Shown here piece by piece: positions 1-9,658 of a stretch of 64,000 bases of DNA. The first letter of the stretch is position 1, and each line of letters begins with the position of its first letter. The notes beneath the pieces are model-generated. The model searched no databases. It saw only the letters and a list, made by a program, of their open reading frames with translations, and was not told the origin of the DNA. This DNA comes from B30-G6 sp963701385 (GTDB taxonomy: Bacteria; Desulfobacterota; Desulfobacteria; Desulfobacterales; B30-G6). A program made the position numbers and the translations under genes. The stretch is from contig CAVOZW010000002.1 of assembly GCA_963701385.1 (NCBI GenBank), positions 124,001 through 188,000 on the forward strand, given 5' to 3'.

Positions 1-921
1 TTCGTTTCTGATGAGCGCCTCATCGGCAAGCTTTCGTTCGGTGATATCTTCTATGATGCCGTCATAATACTGAACATGACCCTGTTTGTCCTTGACGGCC
101 ACGGCCGAAACAGCCCCTGTGAAACGCGTAGCATCCTTGCGTTTGAGACGCAGTTCGACGTTCTTGGCAAACCCTTTTTTCACCAGTCCCTTACTAAATT
201 TCAAACGCTGAGACGGGTCTTCGTACAGCTCTGAAACATTCGTCGACATCAATTCATCCCGTGAGTCATAACCAAACATTTGCACGATAGCCGGGTTCAC
301 CTCGATAAACCGTCCCTTTGCACCCACGGTGTTGCGATACACACCCACGTTCAAGTTATCGGTCAGGGATTTATATTTTGTTTCACTCTCTCGAAAAGCG
401 GCTTCAACACGATTTCGATTTTTTATTTCCGAATTCAACTGTTTGTGCTTCCGTGTAAGCTCGGCAGTTTGTTCCCGAATCTCGGCTTCCATTTCATTGT
501 ACGCCGTGATCAGATCTTCCTTGGCCTGTTTTTTTTCATCCTTGGAGCGTTTTTTTCCAATGGCACTCTCAATGGTGCTTGACAATACTTCCAGGTCAAA
601 GGGTTTGTCCAGAAAATCATAAACACCTTTGCGTAAAGAAGCGACGGCAGATTGCGTTGAGGCATGACCGGTAATCACAATGACATTGGTTTCAAGATCT
701 TTCTCGTTGATGAAATCCATGACCTCATAACCGTCCATGCCAGGCATCATCAAATCAAGCAAGGCAACATCAAACTTCTTTTTTGACAGTTGTGCCACGG
801 CGTCTTTCCCACCACTTACGGCTGAGGTTTGAAACCCCTTTTTGGTGAGGAACTCCTCAAGAAGCATCCGATAACTGGCATCATCATCCACGATCAATAT
901 TTCAGGCAACGACACTGTCAT
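1..921 (-). CDS. Response regulator with PAS domain (3' end outside window)
   Basis: The gene is open at the window edge, with 307 codons visible. The N-terminus is a receiver domain: it reads ILIVDDDASYRMLLEE near residues 7-22, then the phospho-acceptor context VALLDLMMPGMDGYEV and the KPFD lysine motif. A charged coiled-coil linker follows (about residues 120-170), then a PAS domain ending in YYDGIIEDITERK, a typical PAS/PAC exit. More sensor or output domains, possibly a histidine kinase, should lie beyond base 1. The ATG at 919-921 overlaps the TGA of ispD by 4 bases, so the two are translationally coupled. It probably acts in the cytoplasm as a phospho-relay protein. The output domain is not visible, so the target process is unknown. 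Confidence 0.85.
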   Translation of the reverse strand, partial: MTVSLPEILIVDDDASYRMLLEEFLTKKGFQTSAVSGGKDAVAQLSKKKFDVALLDLMMPGMDGYEVMDFINEKDLETNVIVITGHASTQSAVASLRKGVYDFLDKPFDLEVLSSTIESAIGKKRSKDEKKQAKEDLITAYNEMEAEIREQTAELTRKHKQLNSEIKNRNRVEAAFRESETKYKSLTDNLNVGVYRNTVGAKGRFIEVNPAIVQMFGYDSRDELMSTNVSELYEDPSQRLKFSKGLVKKGFAKNVELRLKRKDATRFTGAVSAVAVKDKQGHVQYYDGIIEDITERKLADEALIRNE

Positions 922-1616
922 TTCTCCTGCTTGGTTTGCGACAAAATAGCGCCTGCCAAAAGCAGGTCTTCGTTTGTCGTAATTTTAAGATTATCTCCCG
1001 AGCTCTGCATAATGCGGACCGGCAATCCCATCCATTCCAGCAGGGCGGCATCATCCGTGGTTTCGATACCTGCCTTGGCTGCAGCTGCATGTGCGTCACG
1101 AATGAGCTGGTAATGAAAGGCCTGGGGTGTCTGTGCAGCCCACAGCCCCTCCCTGCTAAGCGTTCTTTGTATCCGGTTGTCGCTGTCCACCACTTTGAGA
1201 GTGTCCCGCAGAGGAACACCCAAAATACACGCACCCGAGATCTTGGCGTTACGGATACAGCCAGATATCATCTCCGGTTGTATCAAGGGCCGCACGCCGT
1301 CATGAATTACCACGATACCGTCCGTGTCGTCAATGGACAGTATGCCGTTGAACACCGAATCCTGTCGTCGTTTACCCCCTGCAACAACGCTGACCGGTGT
1401 GTCGAGAGCCAATCCTGCAAGAAGGTGCTGCCTGCAATACTGGATATCTTTTTTCGGAACCACCACGATAATATTTTCCACATCCGGGCAGCTATCGAAG
1501 GCCATGATTGTATGGCAAAGCACAGGTCTTCCCTGCAGCAACAGATACTGCTTGGGTGTAGACCTATTCATCCGCAAGCCCTTTCCAGCACTGACGATGA
1601 TGGCATGTGTCTGCAT
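918..1616 (-). CDS. ispD: 2-C-methyl-D-erythritol 4-phosphate cytidylyltransferase (IspD)
   Basis: At 232 residues it has the usual IspD length. The N-terminal nucleotide-binding signature is AIIVSAGKGLRMNRSTPKQY, with the conserved glycine-rich loop, arginine and lysine. Further family motifs are VVIHDGVRPLI, where the aspartate coordinates Mg, and LWAAQTPQAF. Known role: it joins CTP and MEP to form CDP-methylerythritol in the non-mevalonate isoprenoid pathway in the cytoplasm. Its ATG shares one base with the stop of the upstream HPr-like gene (TAATG), and its stop overlaps the response regulator start, giving a tight three-gene unit. ispF is not adjacent, unlike in many proteobacteria. 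Confidence 0.95.
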   Translation of the reverse strand: MQTHAIIVSAGKGLRMNRSTPKQYLLLQGRPVLCHTIMAFDSCPDVENIIVVVPKKDIQYCRQHLLAGLALDTPVSVVAGGKRRQDSVFNGILSIDDTDGIVVIHDGVRPLIQPEMISGCIRNAKISGACILGVPLRDTLKVVDSDNRIQRTLSREGLWAAQTPQAFHYQLIRDAHAAAAKAGIETTDDAALLEWMGLPVRIMQSSGDNLKITTNEDLLLAGAILSQTKQEK

Positions 1617-2926
1617 TATCTTAGATATTTCAATTCTCCCGGCAGCGGTACATCCTTTCCCATGGTGTCTTCTCCGTAGTTGGCACCGGCAAGCGTCTCG
1701 ATGTCCGTCAATGCCCGAACATCACCTTCAAACTGCACTTCAGTGATGTTTTCCTTCTGGATTTTACCACCGGCCCACTGGATATCAAGGACGCTGCCGG
1801 CGTCAAAGCGATCCTCGCCGACACATAAGATCACTTCACCGCCGTAGTATTGTACGATCTTGGCAACCAGGAGGCTGGGTCTCATATGAAAACCGAGCGC
1901 CTTTGGAACACTTACCCGGATAACCGAACGCTCGATATTTTCATTCAGAATTTCTTTGGCCAGATCGATACCGGTCGTCAGGAAATGACAGACAAAGAAA
2001 AGACCGTAATTGATGGTCCTGTCCAACAATTTTTCCGGTTCGATCAGATCTGACAACCTGCGCTGAACTTTCTTATAAATATTTTTATATCCGGCATCGT
2101 GGAGATGTCTCTCGTAAAGATGCAACAGCCGGCCGATCATCTGCAAAAGATGAAATACAACCGAAAAAAAACTTCTCAACTGTTTGAGTTTTCGATTCCC
2201 ATATCGATAACCCCCATGAATTACGTATGTATCAAAAGAGGATTGCAGATTGTGAACCAGCATTTCAAAACGGCGAATTTCAACTTCGTTTACTTTTTCG
2301 GGAACAAGCGCTCGAATCTCATCCAGATTGTAGGCCTCATAAAACACGAATTCGTCAAATGAATTGGCTATTCTTAACAACTCACCCGATATTTTAACGA
2401 TATTTTTCTTTTGAACATCTTTGGATTCATCATCGATGTCATAATTCAGTATTTCCTGGGTCGTAATGGTCGGAAAATCTTCCTTGACAAAGGCTGTGTC
2501 CGGAAACGGAATCTGCAGTTGACGGGCTTCCTGTATAATTACCGGCGCCAATCGAATCAGTGCTTGGGTCAAAAAACGCGAGGTGTCTGCGCCTTCAAGT
2601 TTAAACGCCTCCGTACCCGGCAAATCATAGAAGATCATTCGGTTTTGAATGTGCATCTGTGAATAGGCACCCAGACTCAGGTGGCGAATTGTGGCCGCAA
2701 GTTCGCGGTAAAAATACCAGGCGGCACTGTTTTTGGCGCCATGGAAATCAAGGAAGTCCTCCAACACCTGAGAGGCGCCGATAAGCCGGGAATAGAGATT
2801 CTTGGTAAAATCTGCCGTGTCCACTTCGCAGGTCGCTATATAAAGACAGCATTTGATATAATCGTGGGAAAATAGGCGCGCTTTTTCGAGAAAAGAAAGG
2901 TTATTTTTAAAAGCGTCCATGGACAA
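1616..2926 (-). CDS. Uncharacterised protein with C-terminal HPr-like domain
   Basis: The protein has 436 residues. Residues about 1-330 are mostly helical and unrecognised. Residues about 335-425 resemble the phosphocarrier HPr: the sequence GFHMRPSLLVAKIVQYYGG matches the HPr active-site histidine context (GLHARPA in classical HPr), placing the candidate phospho-histidine at His347. The usual HPr regulatory serine region is not clear. This suggests a phosphotransfer or regulatory protein, not a sugar-PTS carrier, and no EI or EII genes are nearby. The first codon used is TTG at 2926, with GAGAG about 6 bases upstream; an ATG two codons later (2920) is an alternative. It heads an operon with ispD and the response regulator. 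Confidence 0.75.
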   Translation of the reverse strand: MSMDAFKNNLSFLEKARLFSHDYIKCCLYIATCEVDTADFTKNLYSRLIGASQVLEDFLDFHGAKNSAAWYFYRELAATIRHLSLGAYSQMHIQNRMIFYDLPGTEAFKLEGADTSRFLTQALIRLAPVIIQEARQLQIPFPDTAFVKEDFPTITTQEILNYDIDDESKDVQKKNIVKISGELLRIANSFDEFVFYEAYNLDEIRALVPEKVNEVEIRRFEMLVHNLQSSFDTYVIHGGYRYGNRKLKQLRSFFSVVFHLLQMIGRLLHLYERHLHDAGYKNIYKKVQRRLSDLIEPEKLLDRTINYGLFFVCHFLTTGIDLAKEILNENIERSVIRVSVPKALGFHMRPSLLVAKIVQYYGGEVILCVGEDRFDAGSVLDIQWAGGKIQKENITEVQFEGDVRALTDIETLAGANYGEDTMGKDVPLPGELKYLR

Positions 2927-3017
2927 TCATACTCTCGTGTTACGTGTCAGTTTTACCCGGCATGCACTGACAGATGACATTCATTCATGGTACGAATCGG
3001 AACCGTAGATCATCATT

Positions 3018-3403
<386 letters not shown>

Positions 3404-3413
3404 AATTGATCCA

Positions 3414-4127
3414 TCATAGCTTGGAGCTGTAAATAATTCGCTGACATTGCGGACAGTACATGAGCGATTCAAATCGCTGCAGTTCGATGTACATCTGGGG
3501 AGGGATGTTCATATGACATCCCGCACACACGGCATCTTCAACGCTAGCGATGGCCAGATTGCCGATGCGGCTGCGTACCGATTGAAATGCTTTCAGAACA
3601 CCCGGGTTTACCGTACCCAGGACCGTCTCAAAATCAACTTGGAGCCCAGCAAGCAGTGTGCGATCTTCCTCGGCAGCCTTTGTTATGGCAGCCTTTTCTT
3701 CAGCCACTCTTATTTTAGAGGACGCGAAAGCATTTTTTCTTTCACTTAGCTGTGCCTCGGCCATGTCGAGCTGCTCAAGAATTTCCAACATCTGGTCTTC
3801 AAGCTTGGAATTGGCTGTTTTGAGATCTTCAATCTCTTTTAGAAGCGCTTGATATTCCTTGTTGGTTTTAACGGATGCCAGCTTTTCTTTGCTCTTTACA
3901 ATTTTCGGAAGATTTGCATTGGCATCCAATTCCAACGATCGATATGTCTTCTGAAAATCTTCGTTTGAAGACGATTTCTCCTTGACCGATAATTCATAGG
4001 CGTTTAGCTCCGAATCGAGGGCGGCCAGCTTTCCATCCACGTGTCCGAGTCTATTTTCTATTTTTCGAATATCAGAATCGATGGTCTGGAGCCTCACCAA
4101 AATCGAGATTTGTTCCCGCATGGACAT
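3414..4127 (-). CDS. Coiled-coil zinc-ribbon protein (DUF164/CdsZ-like)
   Basis: The protein has 237 residues. Residues 1-160 are a long charged coiled coil with many heptad-like Leu, Glu and Lys runs. The C-terminus has two CxxC pairs, VCAGCHMNIPP and MYCPQCQRIIY, forming a C4 zinc ribbon. This matches the widespread DUF164/CdsZ family, proposed to bind nucleic acid or act in RNA or protein complexes; its molecular function is not settled. The order Nif3-like, zinc-ribbon, rnpB, all on the minus strand with 19 and 10 base gaps, suggests co-transcription with RNase P RNA and a possible RNA-related role (inference). Confidence 0.88.
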   Translation of the reverse strand: MSMREQISILVRLQTIDSDIRKIENRLGHVDGKLAALDSELNAYELSVKEKSSSNEDFQKTYRSLELDANANLPKIVKSKEKLASVKTNKEYQALLKEIEDLKTANSKLEDQMLEILEQLDMAEAQLSERKNAFASSKIRVAEEKAAITKAAEEDRTLLAGLQVDFETVLGTVNPGVLKAFQSVRSRIGNLAIASVEDAVCAGCHMNIPPQMYIELQRFESLMYCPQCQRIIYSSKL

Positions 4128-4146
4128 GCGCTCTCCTTATTAATTC

Positions 4147-4950
4147 CTATAAAATCACAAAAGGATCTCTTTCAAACATGTAAGGCGCCACAGCCAGGTT
4201 CAAGCCTTTGTCATGAAAGTGACGGTTGAGTCGTTTTGCAAAGGCGTCGACGATCAGATGCTCGGATGCAAAATGGCCGATATCGATAAGCGCTTTTTTT
4301 GCAAACACAATATTCCGTGCGTCATGGTATTTCAGATCGCCGCTGATAAACACATCCGCATCTGCATCCAGGAAAGCACTCACCATACTGGAACCGCTCC
4401 CTGAACATACGGCCACCGTTTCGACACGCAGATCCAGATTCCCGGCTACCCTCACGTAACCAAGCGACAATGCCTGCTTGAGATTGTTGACCAACGCAGT
4501 GAGGGGTATTGGCTGTACCAGGTTTCCCAGCCTTCCAAAACCGGATTTCCCTGAGAGCACCTCGTTGGGCAAGGACTGGGTGTTGCACAGGCCAATTTTT
4601 GATGCCAGGACGTCATTGACACCGTTTTTGACCCTGTCGAGATTGGTATGAGCGGAAAATATTGCCACCTGGTGATCCAGGGCCTTCTGGATCACAAAAC
4701 CCTCCAGCGTACCGACATTTATAGCGCTGAGTGGTTTAAAGATCAGTGGGTGGTGGGTGATAACAAGATTGACGTCCTTCTCGCAGGCTGCCAATATGAC
4801 CTCGGGTAGTGGATCGAGCGCCACCCAGATCCTTTCAACCTGCCAATCTCGCCCTCCCAGCTGCATACCGCTGTTGTCCCAGTCCTCGGCGTATTCACTG
4901 GGAACGATTTCTTCGACGGCATCGATGACCTTACCCAGTTTACAACCCAT
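4147..4950 (-). CDS. Nif3-like dinuclear metal center protein
   Basis: With the start at 4950 the protein has 267 residues. GGAGATGG lies just upstream of this ATG, which is why it is preferred over the longer frame reaching 5016. Family signatures are WDNSGMQLGG near the N-terminus, the metal-binding pair in ITHHPLIFKPL, AHTNLD in the middle, and the C-terminal IDIGHFASEHLIV that supplies the last metal ligands. Proteins of this family (YbgI/YqfO, UPF0135) form hexameric toroids with two metal ions per subunit. They are often labelled GTP cyclohydrolase I type 2, but that activity is unproven for most members. It is first in the block with the zinc-ribbon gene and rnpB. Confidence 0.93.
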   Translation of the reverse strand: MGCKLGKVIDAVEEIVPSEYAEDWDNSGMQLGGRDWQVERIWVALDPLPEVILAACEKDVNLVITHHPLIFKPLSAINVGTLEGFVIQKALDHQVAIFSAHTNLDRVKNGVNDVLASKIGLCNTQSLPNEVLSGKSGFGRLGNLVQPIPLTALVNNLKQALSLGYVRVAGNLDLRVETVAVCSGSGSSMVSAFLDADADVFISGDLKYHDARNIVFAKKALIDIGHFASEHLIVDAFAKRLNRHFHDKGLNLAVAPYMFERDPFVIL

Positions 4951-5021
4951 TCCATCTCCTGTGCGGCATCCGCTTCTGGAAGCGAGCACCAGGGGTATGC
5001 CCGCGGTTTTTTGCAAACGCG

Positions 5022-5058
5022 AATAAAAAAAGGCGCGGTTCGGTTGAACGGCCGCGCC
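5022..5058 (-). terminator. Rho-independent terminator after the CAU tRNA
   Basis: Read on the minus strand, a GGCGCGG/CCGCGCC stem (5052-5058 with 5032-5038) closes a 13-base loop and is followed directly by seven T and more A/T. It lies about 100 bases past the tRNA 3' end at 5157 and before the Nif3-like gene. Confidence 0.75.
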
Positions 5059-5156
5059 CCTACTTCAACTTTTCCGTTGCCTAGAAAAGTCAAGCATCCA
5101 ATCACCCGACCCCAACAGGTTTTTTTAAATTCATTTTTCGCAATCCCTGTTTTCCT

Positions 5157-5232
5157 TGGTGGGCCCACCTGGGATCGAACCAGGGACCTACCGGTTATGA
5201 GCCGGTGGCTCTGCCAGCTGAGCTATGGGCCC
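5157..5232 (-). tRNA. tRNA with CAU anticodon (elongator Met or Ile2)
   Basis: A complete 76-nt cloverleaf with encoded CCA on the minus strand. The acceptor stem GGGCCCA pairs with TGGGCCC, the D arm is AGCTCAGCTGGCAGAGC, the T arm contains GGTTCGATCC, and the anticodon loop is CTCATAA (anticodon CAT). CAU can belong to elongator tRNA-Met or to lysidine-modified tRNA-Ile2. It lacks the three G-C pairs of an initiator anticodon stem, so initiator is unlikely. The amino acid cannot be fixed by eye. Confidence 0.93.
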
Positions 5233-5318
5233 TAAGTGCTTCAGAATAAAATCGTTAGTACCCGTCGTGATGGTTTTTGTCAATAGGTGAATTCCCCCGC
5301 TCCACGAACGGGCCTTGT

Positions 5319-7499
5319 TTAGGTTTCAATGAAACTCTTCAATTTTCGGCTTCTTGTGGGATGTCTCAATTTCCGGAGCGCCTTGGCTTCGATCTGTCGA
5401 ATCCTTTCCCGTGTAACGGTAAAGTCCTGGCCAACCTCTTCGAGGGTGTGGTCTGCTTTTTCACCGATGCCAAAACGCATTCGTAATACTTTTTCCTCCC
5501 TGGGTGTCAGCGTGGCAAGCACCTTGCGGGTCTGTTCGGCCAAGTTCAAATTGACAGCCGCATCCGAAGGCAGAACGAACTTCTTGTCCTCGATAAAATC
5601 CCCCAAATGGCTGTCTTCTTCTTCTCCGATGGGTGTTTCAAGAGAAATGGGCTCCCTTGCGATTTTGAGCACCTTGCGCACTTTGTCCAACGGAATTTCC
5701 ATTTTTTCGGCAATCTCTTCGGGTTTGGGCTCTCTGCCGAGCTCCTGTACGAGGTATCGCGAAGTCCGGATTAGCTTGTTGATGGTCTCGATCATGTGAA
5801 CCGGGATACGAATCGTCCTGGCCTGATCTGCAATGGCCCGTGTAATCGCCTGTCGAATCCACCAGGTGGCGTAGGTTGAAAATTTGTATCCCCTTCGATA
5901 CTCAAACTTATCCACCGCCTTCATGAGCCCGATGTTTCCTTCTTGAATCAGATCGAGAAACTGTAACCCTCGGTTGGTATATTTCTTGGCAATGCTGACC
6001 ACCAGACGCAAGTTGGCTTTTATCAGCTCACTTTTGGCCAGTTTTGCCCGAAAACGCCCTTCATTGATATTGGAAATGATCCGTTTAAGCGACCGGCTGT
6101 TGGTTTTTGAAGTTTCCTCTTTTTCGTTGATTTCATTGCTTAAGTTGGTCAGGCTTTGGTAAAGTATCCCAAGCTCATCCCGTGTGAGTGAACAGTGTTT
6201 TTTTGACCAATTGATAAACTTGGTCTTGTTTTTCAGGCTGGCTCGAAGATCCCTGATGGGTGTGCCAAAGGCCTCAGCAGAATGGGTCGTGAGCCGGTAC
6301 ATGGCATCGAACCAGTCGTTGAGCCTTCTGACGTCTTCCTCCATCTGGTCAATAATCGAACCTTCTAAACGCCATCCTTTCAACGATTCAAAGAGCTTGA
6401 CGTTTCTGCGGGAAATACAGCGCCGAATTCTGCGCTGTTCGTCCGCCGGCAGGTTGCTTGACACGATTCGTTCCCTGAAAACAGTGTTTTCATCATTGAG
6501 CGCGGTGATCTCGGTGAGGGTGACGACAAAATTGGCTATTTGAACCACCTCGTCGATCAAGGTGTCACCTTCGTCGATATCCCGCAACACGTGCTTGGGG
6601 CGCAGTTCTCCTTCCTTGATGTGTTCGCCCAATTTTAGGAGATAATCGACCCCCATGGTGGTTTCAAGAAGCGACTTGAGCACATCCTGTTCACCGGCCT
6701 CAATTTTTTTGGCGATTTCAACTTCCCCTTCACGGCTCAATAAGGTAACCAGTCCCATCTCACGCAGATACATTTTTACAGGATCTGTTACTGTGCCGAA
6801 ATCGGGTAAGGCTTTCTGACCCGTCTTGGCGGCCTTCTTATCCGTCATTTTAAGCTTGACGATCTGTTTGGGTAGGTTTTCCTTGTCGGTAATCTTGATA
6901 TCCATTTCATCCAGCAGGATCAAGGTGTTGTCGATTTGCTCAGCCGACACTTTCCCGTCGGGTATCAAAGCATTGATCTCTTCGTAGGTTAAAAACCCTT
7001 CACGTTTCCCTTTGGCGATAAGTGCCTTCAGTTTTTTCTGGTTCTTAATTGCCAGGTTCTTCTGTGGTTGGGTTTTGGGAGCTGTCTGTTTAATTTTTTT
7101 CATCTTTGGTGTTGCCTTTTTCGCAGACGCCTTTTTCTTTGTCACGGATCCCGTTTCGGGTGTCGGCCTGGTCGTTTGCTTTTGTTTTATTTGGGGCTTA
7201 GGCGTTTGCGATTTTTTTGTTTTTGGCTTGGTCGTTTGCTTGGCTGTTTTTTGGGTTGCTTTAGGTGTGGCAATTTTTTTTGCGGCACGTTTTCTTTTTT
7301 TCAATGTGAGCACTGACTTGATCTTGGGTTTTGCTGCTGAAACCTTTTTGGGTGCACCTTTTTTTGTCATTGCAGTGTCCGGTTTCGGTTTCTTGATCAA
7401 CGTGTCGGCTACCTGCTTTTTAACCGGTTTTTTTTTGGATATGGATTTTGAGGTTGTTTTTTTTAGGGCCTTTTGTTTGGGTTGTGCTTTGTTTGCCAT
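5319..7499 (-). CDS. rpoD: RNA polymerase primary sigma factor RpoD with lysine-rich N-terminal tail
   Basis: The protein has 726 residues, longer than the ~600 usual for sigma-70. Residues 1 to about 150 are a low-complexity, Lys/Ala/Pro/Thr-rich tail resembling histone H1 tails. Region 1.1 follows (GFLTYEEINALIPDG), then region 1.2 (DPVKMYLREMGLV), the region 2 core (NLRLVVSIAKKYTNRGLQFL and FSTYATWWIRQAITRAIADQ), region 3, and region 4 with the helix-turn-helix (FTVTRERIRQIEAKALRKLR). It is the housekeeping sigma factor directing RNA polymerase to -35/-10 promoters. It lies 62 bases after dnaG in the macromolecular-synthesis arrangement. The tail's function is unknown. Confidence 0.97.
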   Translation of the reverse strand: MANKAQPKQKALKKTTSKSISKKKPVKKQVADTLIKKPKPDTAMTKKGAPKKVSAAKPKIKSVLTLKKRKRAAKKIATPKATQKTAKQTTKPKTKKSQTPKPQIKQKQTTRPTPETGSVTKKKASAKKATPKMKKIKQTAPKTQPQKNLAIKNQKKLKALIAKGKREGFLTYEEINALIPDGKVSAEQIDNTLILLDEMDIKITDKENLPKQIVKLKMTDKKAAKTGQKALPDFGTVTDPVKMYLREMGLVTLLSREGEVEIAKKIEAGEQDVLKSLLETTMGVDYLLKLGEHIKEGELRPKHVLRDIDEGDTLIDEVVQIANFVVTLTEITALNDENTVFRERIVSSNLPADEQRRIRRCISRRNVKLFESLKGWRLEGSIIDQMEEDVRRLNDWFDAMYRLTTHSAEAFGTPIRDLRASLKNKTKFINWSKKHCSLTRDELGILYQSLTNLSNEINEKEETSKTNSRSLKRIISNINEGRFRAKLAKSELIKANLRLVVSIAKKYTNRGLQFLDLIQEGNIGLMKAVDKFEYRRGYKFSTYATWWIRQAITRAIADQARTIRIPVHMIETINKLIRTSRYLVQELGREPKPEEIAEKMEIPLDKVRKVLKIAREPISLETPIGEEEDSHLGDFIEDKKFVLPSDAAVNLNLAEQTRKVLATLTPREEKVLRMRFGIGEKADHTLEEVGQDFTVTRERIRQIEAKALRKLRHPTRSRKLKSFIET

Positions 7500-7561
7500 T
7501 GAATCCAGCCTCCTGCCATCTAGCGGTTGCCTAAATTGATCACTGTCGGTATCAGGGCATC

Positions 7562-9400
7562 CTATTTTGATAGTTCCTGCTTCTGCCTCTCGTCTGAGAC
7601 AGCAATTCGTTGCTTTTCCTGAAGCAGTTTAACCAATAGATCCTGATCGTTATCTTTTTCCGCTGCCTTAATCTGCTCCGTCAAGGACACGCTGTAGCGT
7701 AACGGGCTGTTTTGGATAAACTTGGTTATTACCTTGCGACAGTCCCTTCGATTCCACATTTCTTCCTTTAAAGATAACGAAGCTAATATATTCCTTTTTT
7801 CGTCGTCGTCAACAATGGAGATCAAATTAGACACAGCTCGATCCTTTTCATTTTTCATGGATAGTATCAATCCCCCGAGTGATTTTAAGGCCTCGGTAAT
7901 AAAGTGATCTAAAACGTTTTCCTGAATGATATCAGGTAAAATTTCTGGATATTGGAGCATCATGGCCAGGATCTGTTTTTCCAGCCGCGTACCCCCAGCC
8001 TGTTTTCCGGATCTTTTCTGTAACGGTCGCTCCGATCGCATTTGTTGCTGAAGGTGGCCTTTGGGCTGTTTACGAACGGCTGTATGTGCGCTTCGGATCG
8101 CTGCAGCGGCTGCATCGACCTTTTCTTTCAGACTGTATTCTTTCACCCCGAGGTGCTCCGATACCTCCTTGATATAGGTTTCTTGTCTGGTAGCATCTTC
8201 TATAGACGCCAGCGGCGTTTTGAGTTCGTCAATAATCCGCATTTTCCCTTCCACCGAAAGCCCATATTTTTTCTGAGCCGATTCCATGATGAAATTAATG
8301 ACGCTGCGTGATTGGGAAGCCATCTCATTAAAGGCCGTCAAGCCGTATTTCCTCAAAAAAGAATCCGGATCGTGTCCCTTAGGCAGCAACATCACCCTGG
8401 CTTGCATGCCTTTTTCAATAAATATTCCCACACTTCTCAAGGAAGCCTGGATACCGGCATCGTCCCCATCGAATACAAGGACCACCTTTTCTGCAAATCC
8501 TTTGATCATGTGGATGTGCTCGCTTGTCAGCGCAGTCCCCAAGGTTGCACCTGCGTTTTCCACACCATATTGATACAGTGCCAGTAGATCGAAATAGCCC
8601 TCTACGATATACACGGTCCGGGTCTCGCGGCACTTGTTGCGTGCAAGATGCAGCCCATAAAGCAGCTTGCTTTTACTGTACACAGGTGTCTCAGGAGAAT
8701 TCAGATACTTCGGCAGCGATGCATCCAGAACCCGCCCACCAAAGCCGGCCACCTGCTTGTTGAGATTATACAGTGGAAAAATGATCCGTTCTCTAAAGCG
8801 ATCGTAATATCCCGTACCTGACTTGCGGGGAATCACCAGCCCGGATTTCTCCATCAGGCCCAGGGGAACACGCTTGTTCTGCAAATAATTACGAAGCCCG
8901 TCCCATGTGCTACGCGCATAACCCAGCTGAAACCTATCGATAATCGATGGTGCCAGCGCTCGTTTCTTGAGATATGCCACGGCCTGCTTGCCATAGGAAT
9001 CATGCTTCAGGTTCCAATGGTAGTAATCCATGGCCATGCGATTGATCGTTAGCAGTTTTTCTCTTTCACTGATCTGCGCACGCATCGCTTGAGACATTTT
9101 TCGTTCCGGCAGATCGATGCCATAGCGTCTCGCAAGAAGTCTTACCGCTTCGGGGAAGGATACGCCATCGTGACGTATGAGAAAGTTAAAGACATTGCCA
9201 CCGGTGTTGCATCCAAAACAATGAAAAATCTGTTTGGCCGGACTGACAGTGAAGGAAGCGTCTTTTTCGGTATGAAACGGGCAAAGGCCACTGTAATTTT
9301 TTCCTGTTTTTTTCAACAAAACATAATCGGATACAACGTCAACGATATCAGCGGCATTTTTGACTTCTTCAATTTTTTCTTCTGGGATAAAATTGGACAA
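7562..9400 (-). CDS. dnaG: DNA primase DnaG
   Basis: The protein has 612 residues. The N-terminal zinc-binding domain shows CPFHTEKDASFTVSP and a second pair in FHCFGCNTGG. The TOPRIM catalytic core carries VEGYFDLLALYQYG, then VLVFDGDDAG with the acidic metal ligands. The C-terminal part (from about residue 440) should contact DnaB helicase. The enzyme makes RNA primers for lagging-strand DNA synthesis. It is the first gene of the dnaG-rpoD unit; rpsU, which precedes dnaG in many bacteria, is absent here. The 260-base leader upstream holds a strong promoter and alternative hairpins. Confidence 0.97.
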   Translation of the reverse strand: MSNFIPEEKIEEVKNAADIVDVVSDYVLLKKTGKNYSGLCPFHTEKDASFTVSPAKQIFHCFGCNTGGNVFNFLIRHDGVSFPEAVRLLARRYGIDLPERKMSQAMRAQISEREKLLTINRMAMDYYHWNLKHDSYGKQAVAYLKKRALAPSIIDRFQLGYARSTWDGLRNYLQNKRVPLGLMEKSGLVIPRKSGTGYYDRFRERIIFPLYNLNKQVAGFGGRVLDASLPKYLNSPETPVYSKSKLLYGLHLARNKCRETRTVYIVEGYFDLLALYQYGVENAGATLGTALTSEHIHMIKGFAEKVVLVFDGDDAGIQASLRSVGIFIEKGMQARVMLLPKGHDPDSFLRKYGLTAFNEMASQSRSVINFIMESAQKKYGLSVEGKMRIIDELKTPLASIEDATRQETYIKEVSEHLGVKEYSLKEKVDAAAAAIRSAHTAVRKQPKGHLQQQMRSERPLQKRSGKQAGGTRLEKQILAMMLQYPEILPDIIQENVLDHFITEALKSLGGLILSMKNEKDRAVSNLISIVDDDEKRNILASLSLKEEMWNRRDCRKVITKFIQNSPLRYSVSLTEQIKAAEKDNDQDLLVKLLQEKQRIAVSDERQKQELSK

Positions 9401-9496
9401 AAAAGGCGCCCCCCATGGAAACTTAGCCCTTGCAACGGGCGATTTTGGCAGGATCTAGCGCAGTGATTCGATTTCATTTCATGCAAATAGGTCTAC

Positions 9497-9595
9497 ATAA
9501 ATTTTCATGCCCGTCCGCGCACAACGAAACATGAAACATAGATTTATATTGAAATGTCATAGCTACCCTATAAAAAATAGGGCATGAAAATTTAT
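9497..9595 (-). promoter_or_regulatory. Leader of dnaG-rpoD with two competing hairpins
   Basis: A perfect 16-bp inverted repeat is present: ATAAATTTTCATGCCC at 9497-9512 and its complement at 9580-9595. A smaller perfect hairpin (CCCTAT at 9566-9571, ATAGGG at 9577-9582) overlaps the inner three bases of the distal arm, so both cannot form together. The element lies between the predicted transcription start (about 9622) and the dnaG ATG (9400). The arrangement resembles an attenuator or switch, but no known riboswitch class is recognised. Confidence 0.6.
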
Positions 9596-9629
9596 CAAAT
9601 AATGAATGACTTCGAATTTTAAACCTTTA

Positions 9630-9658
9630 TTAGTATTTGACTTACGAAATTTTGTCAA
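9630..9658 (-). promoter_or_regulatory. Sigma-70 promoter for dnaG-rpoD
   Basis: On the minus strand a perfect -35 TTGACA (9653-9658) is separated by 17 bases from TACTAA (9630-9635), a weaker -10. It sits just upstream of the hisA stop codon and drives toward dnaG, so dnaG-rpoD need not depend on his-gene transcription. Confidence 0.55.
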
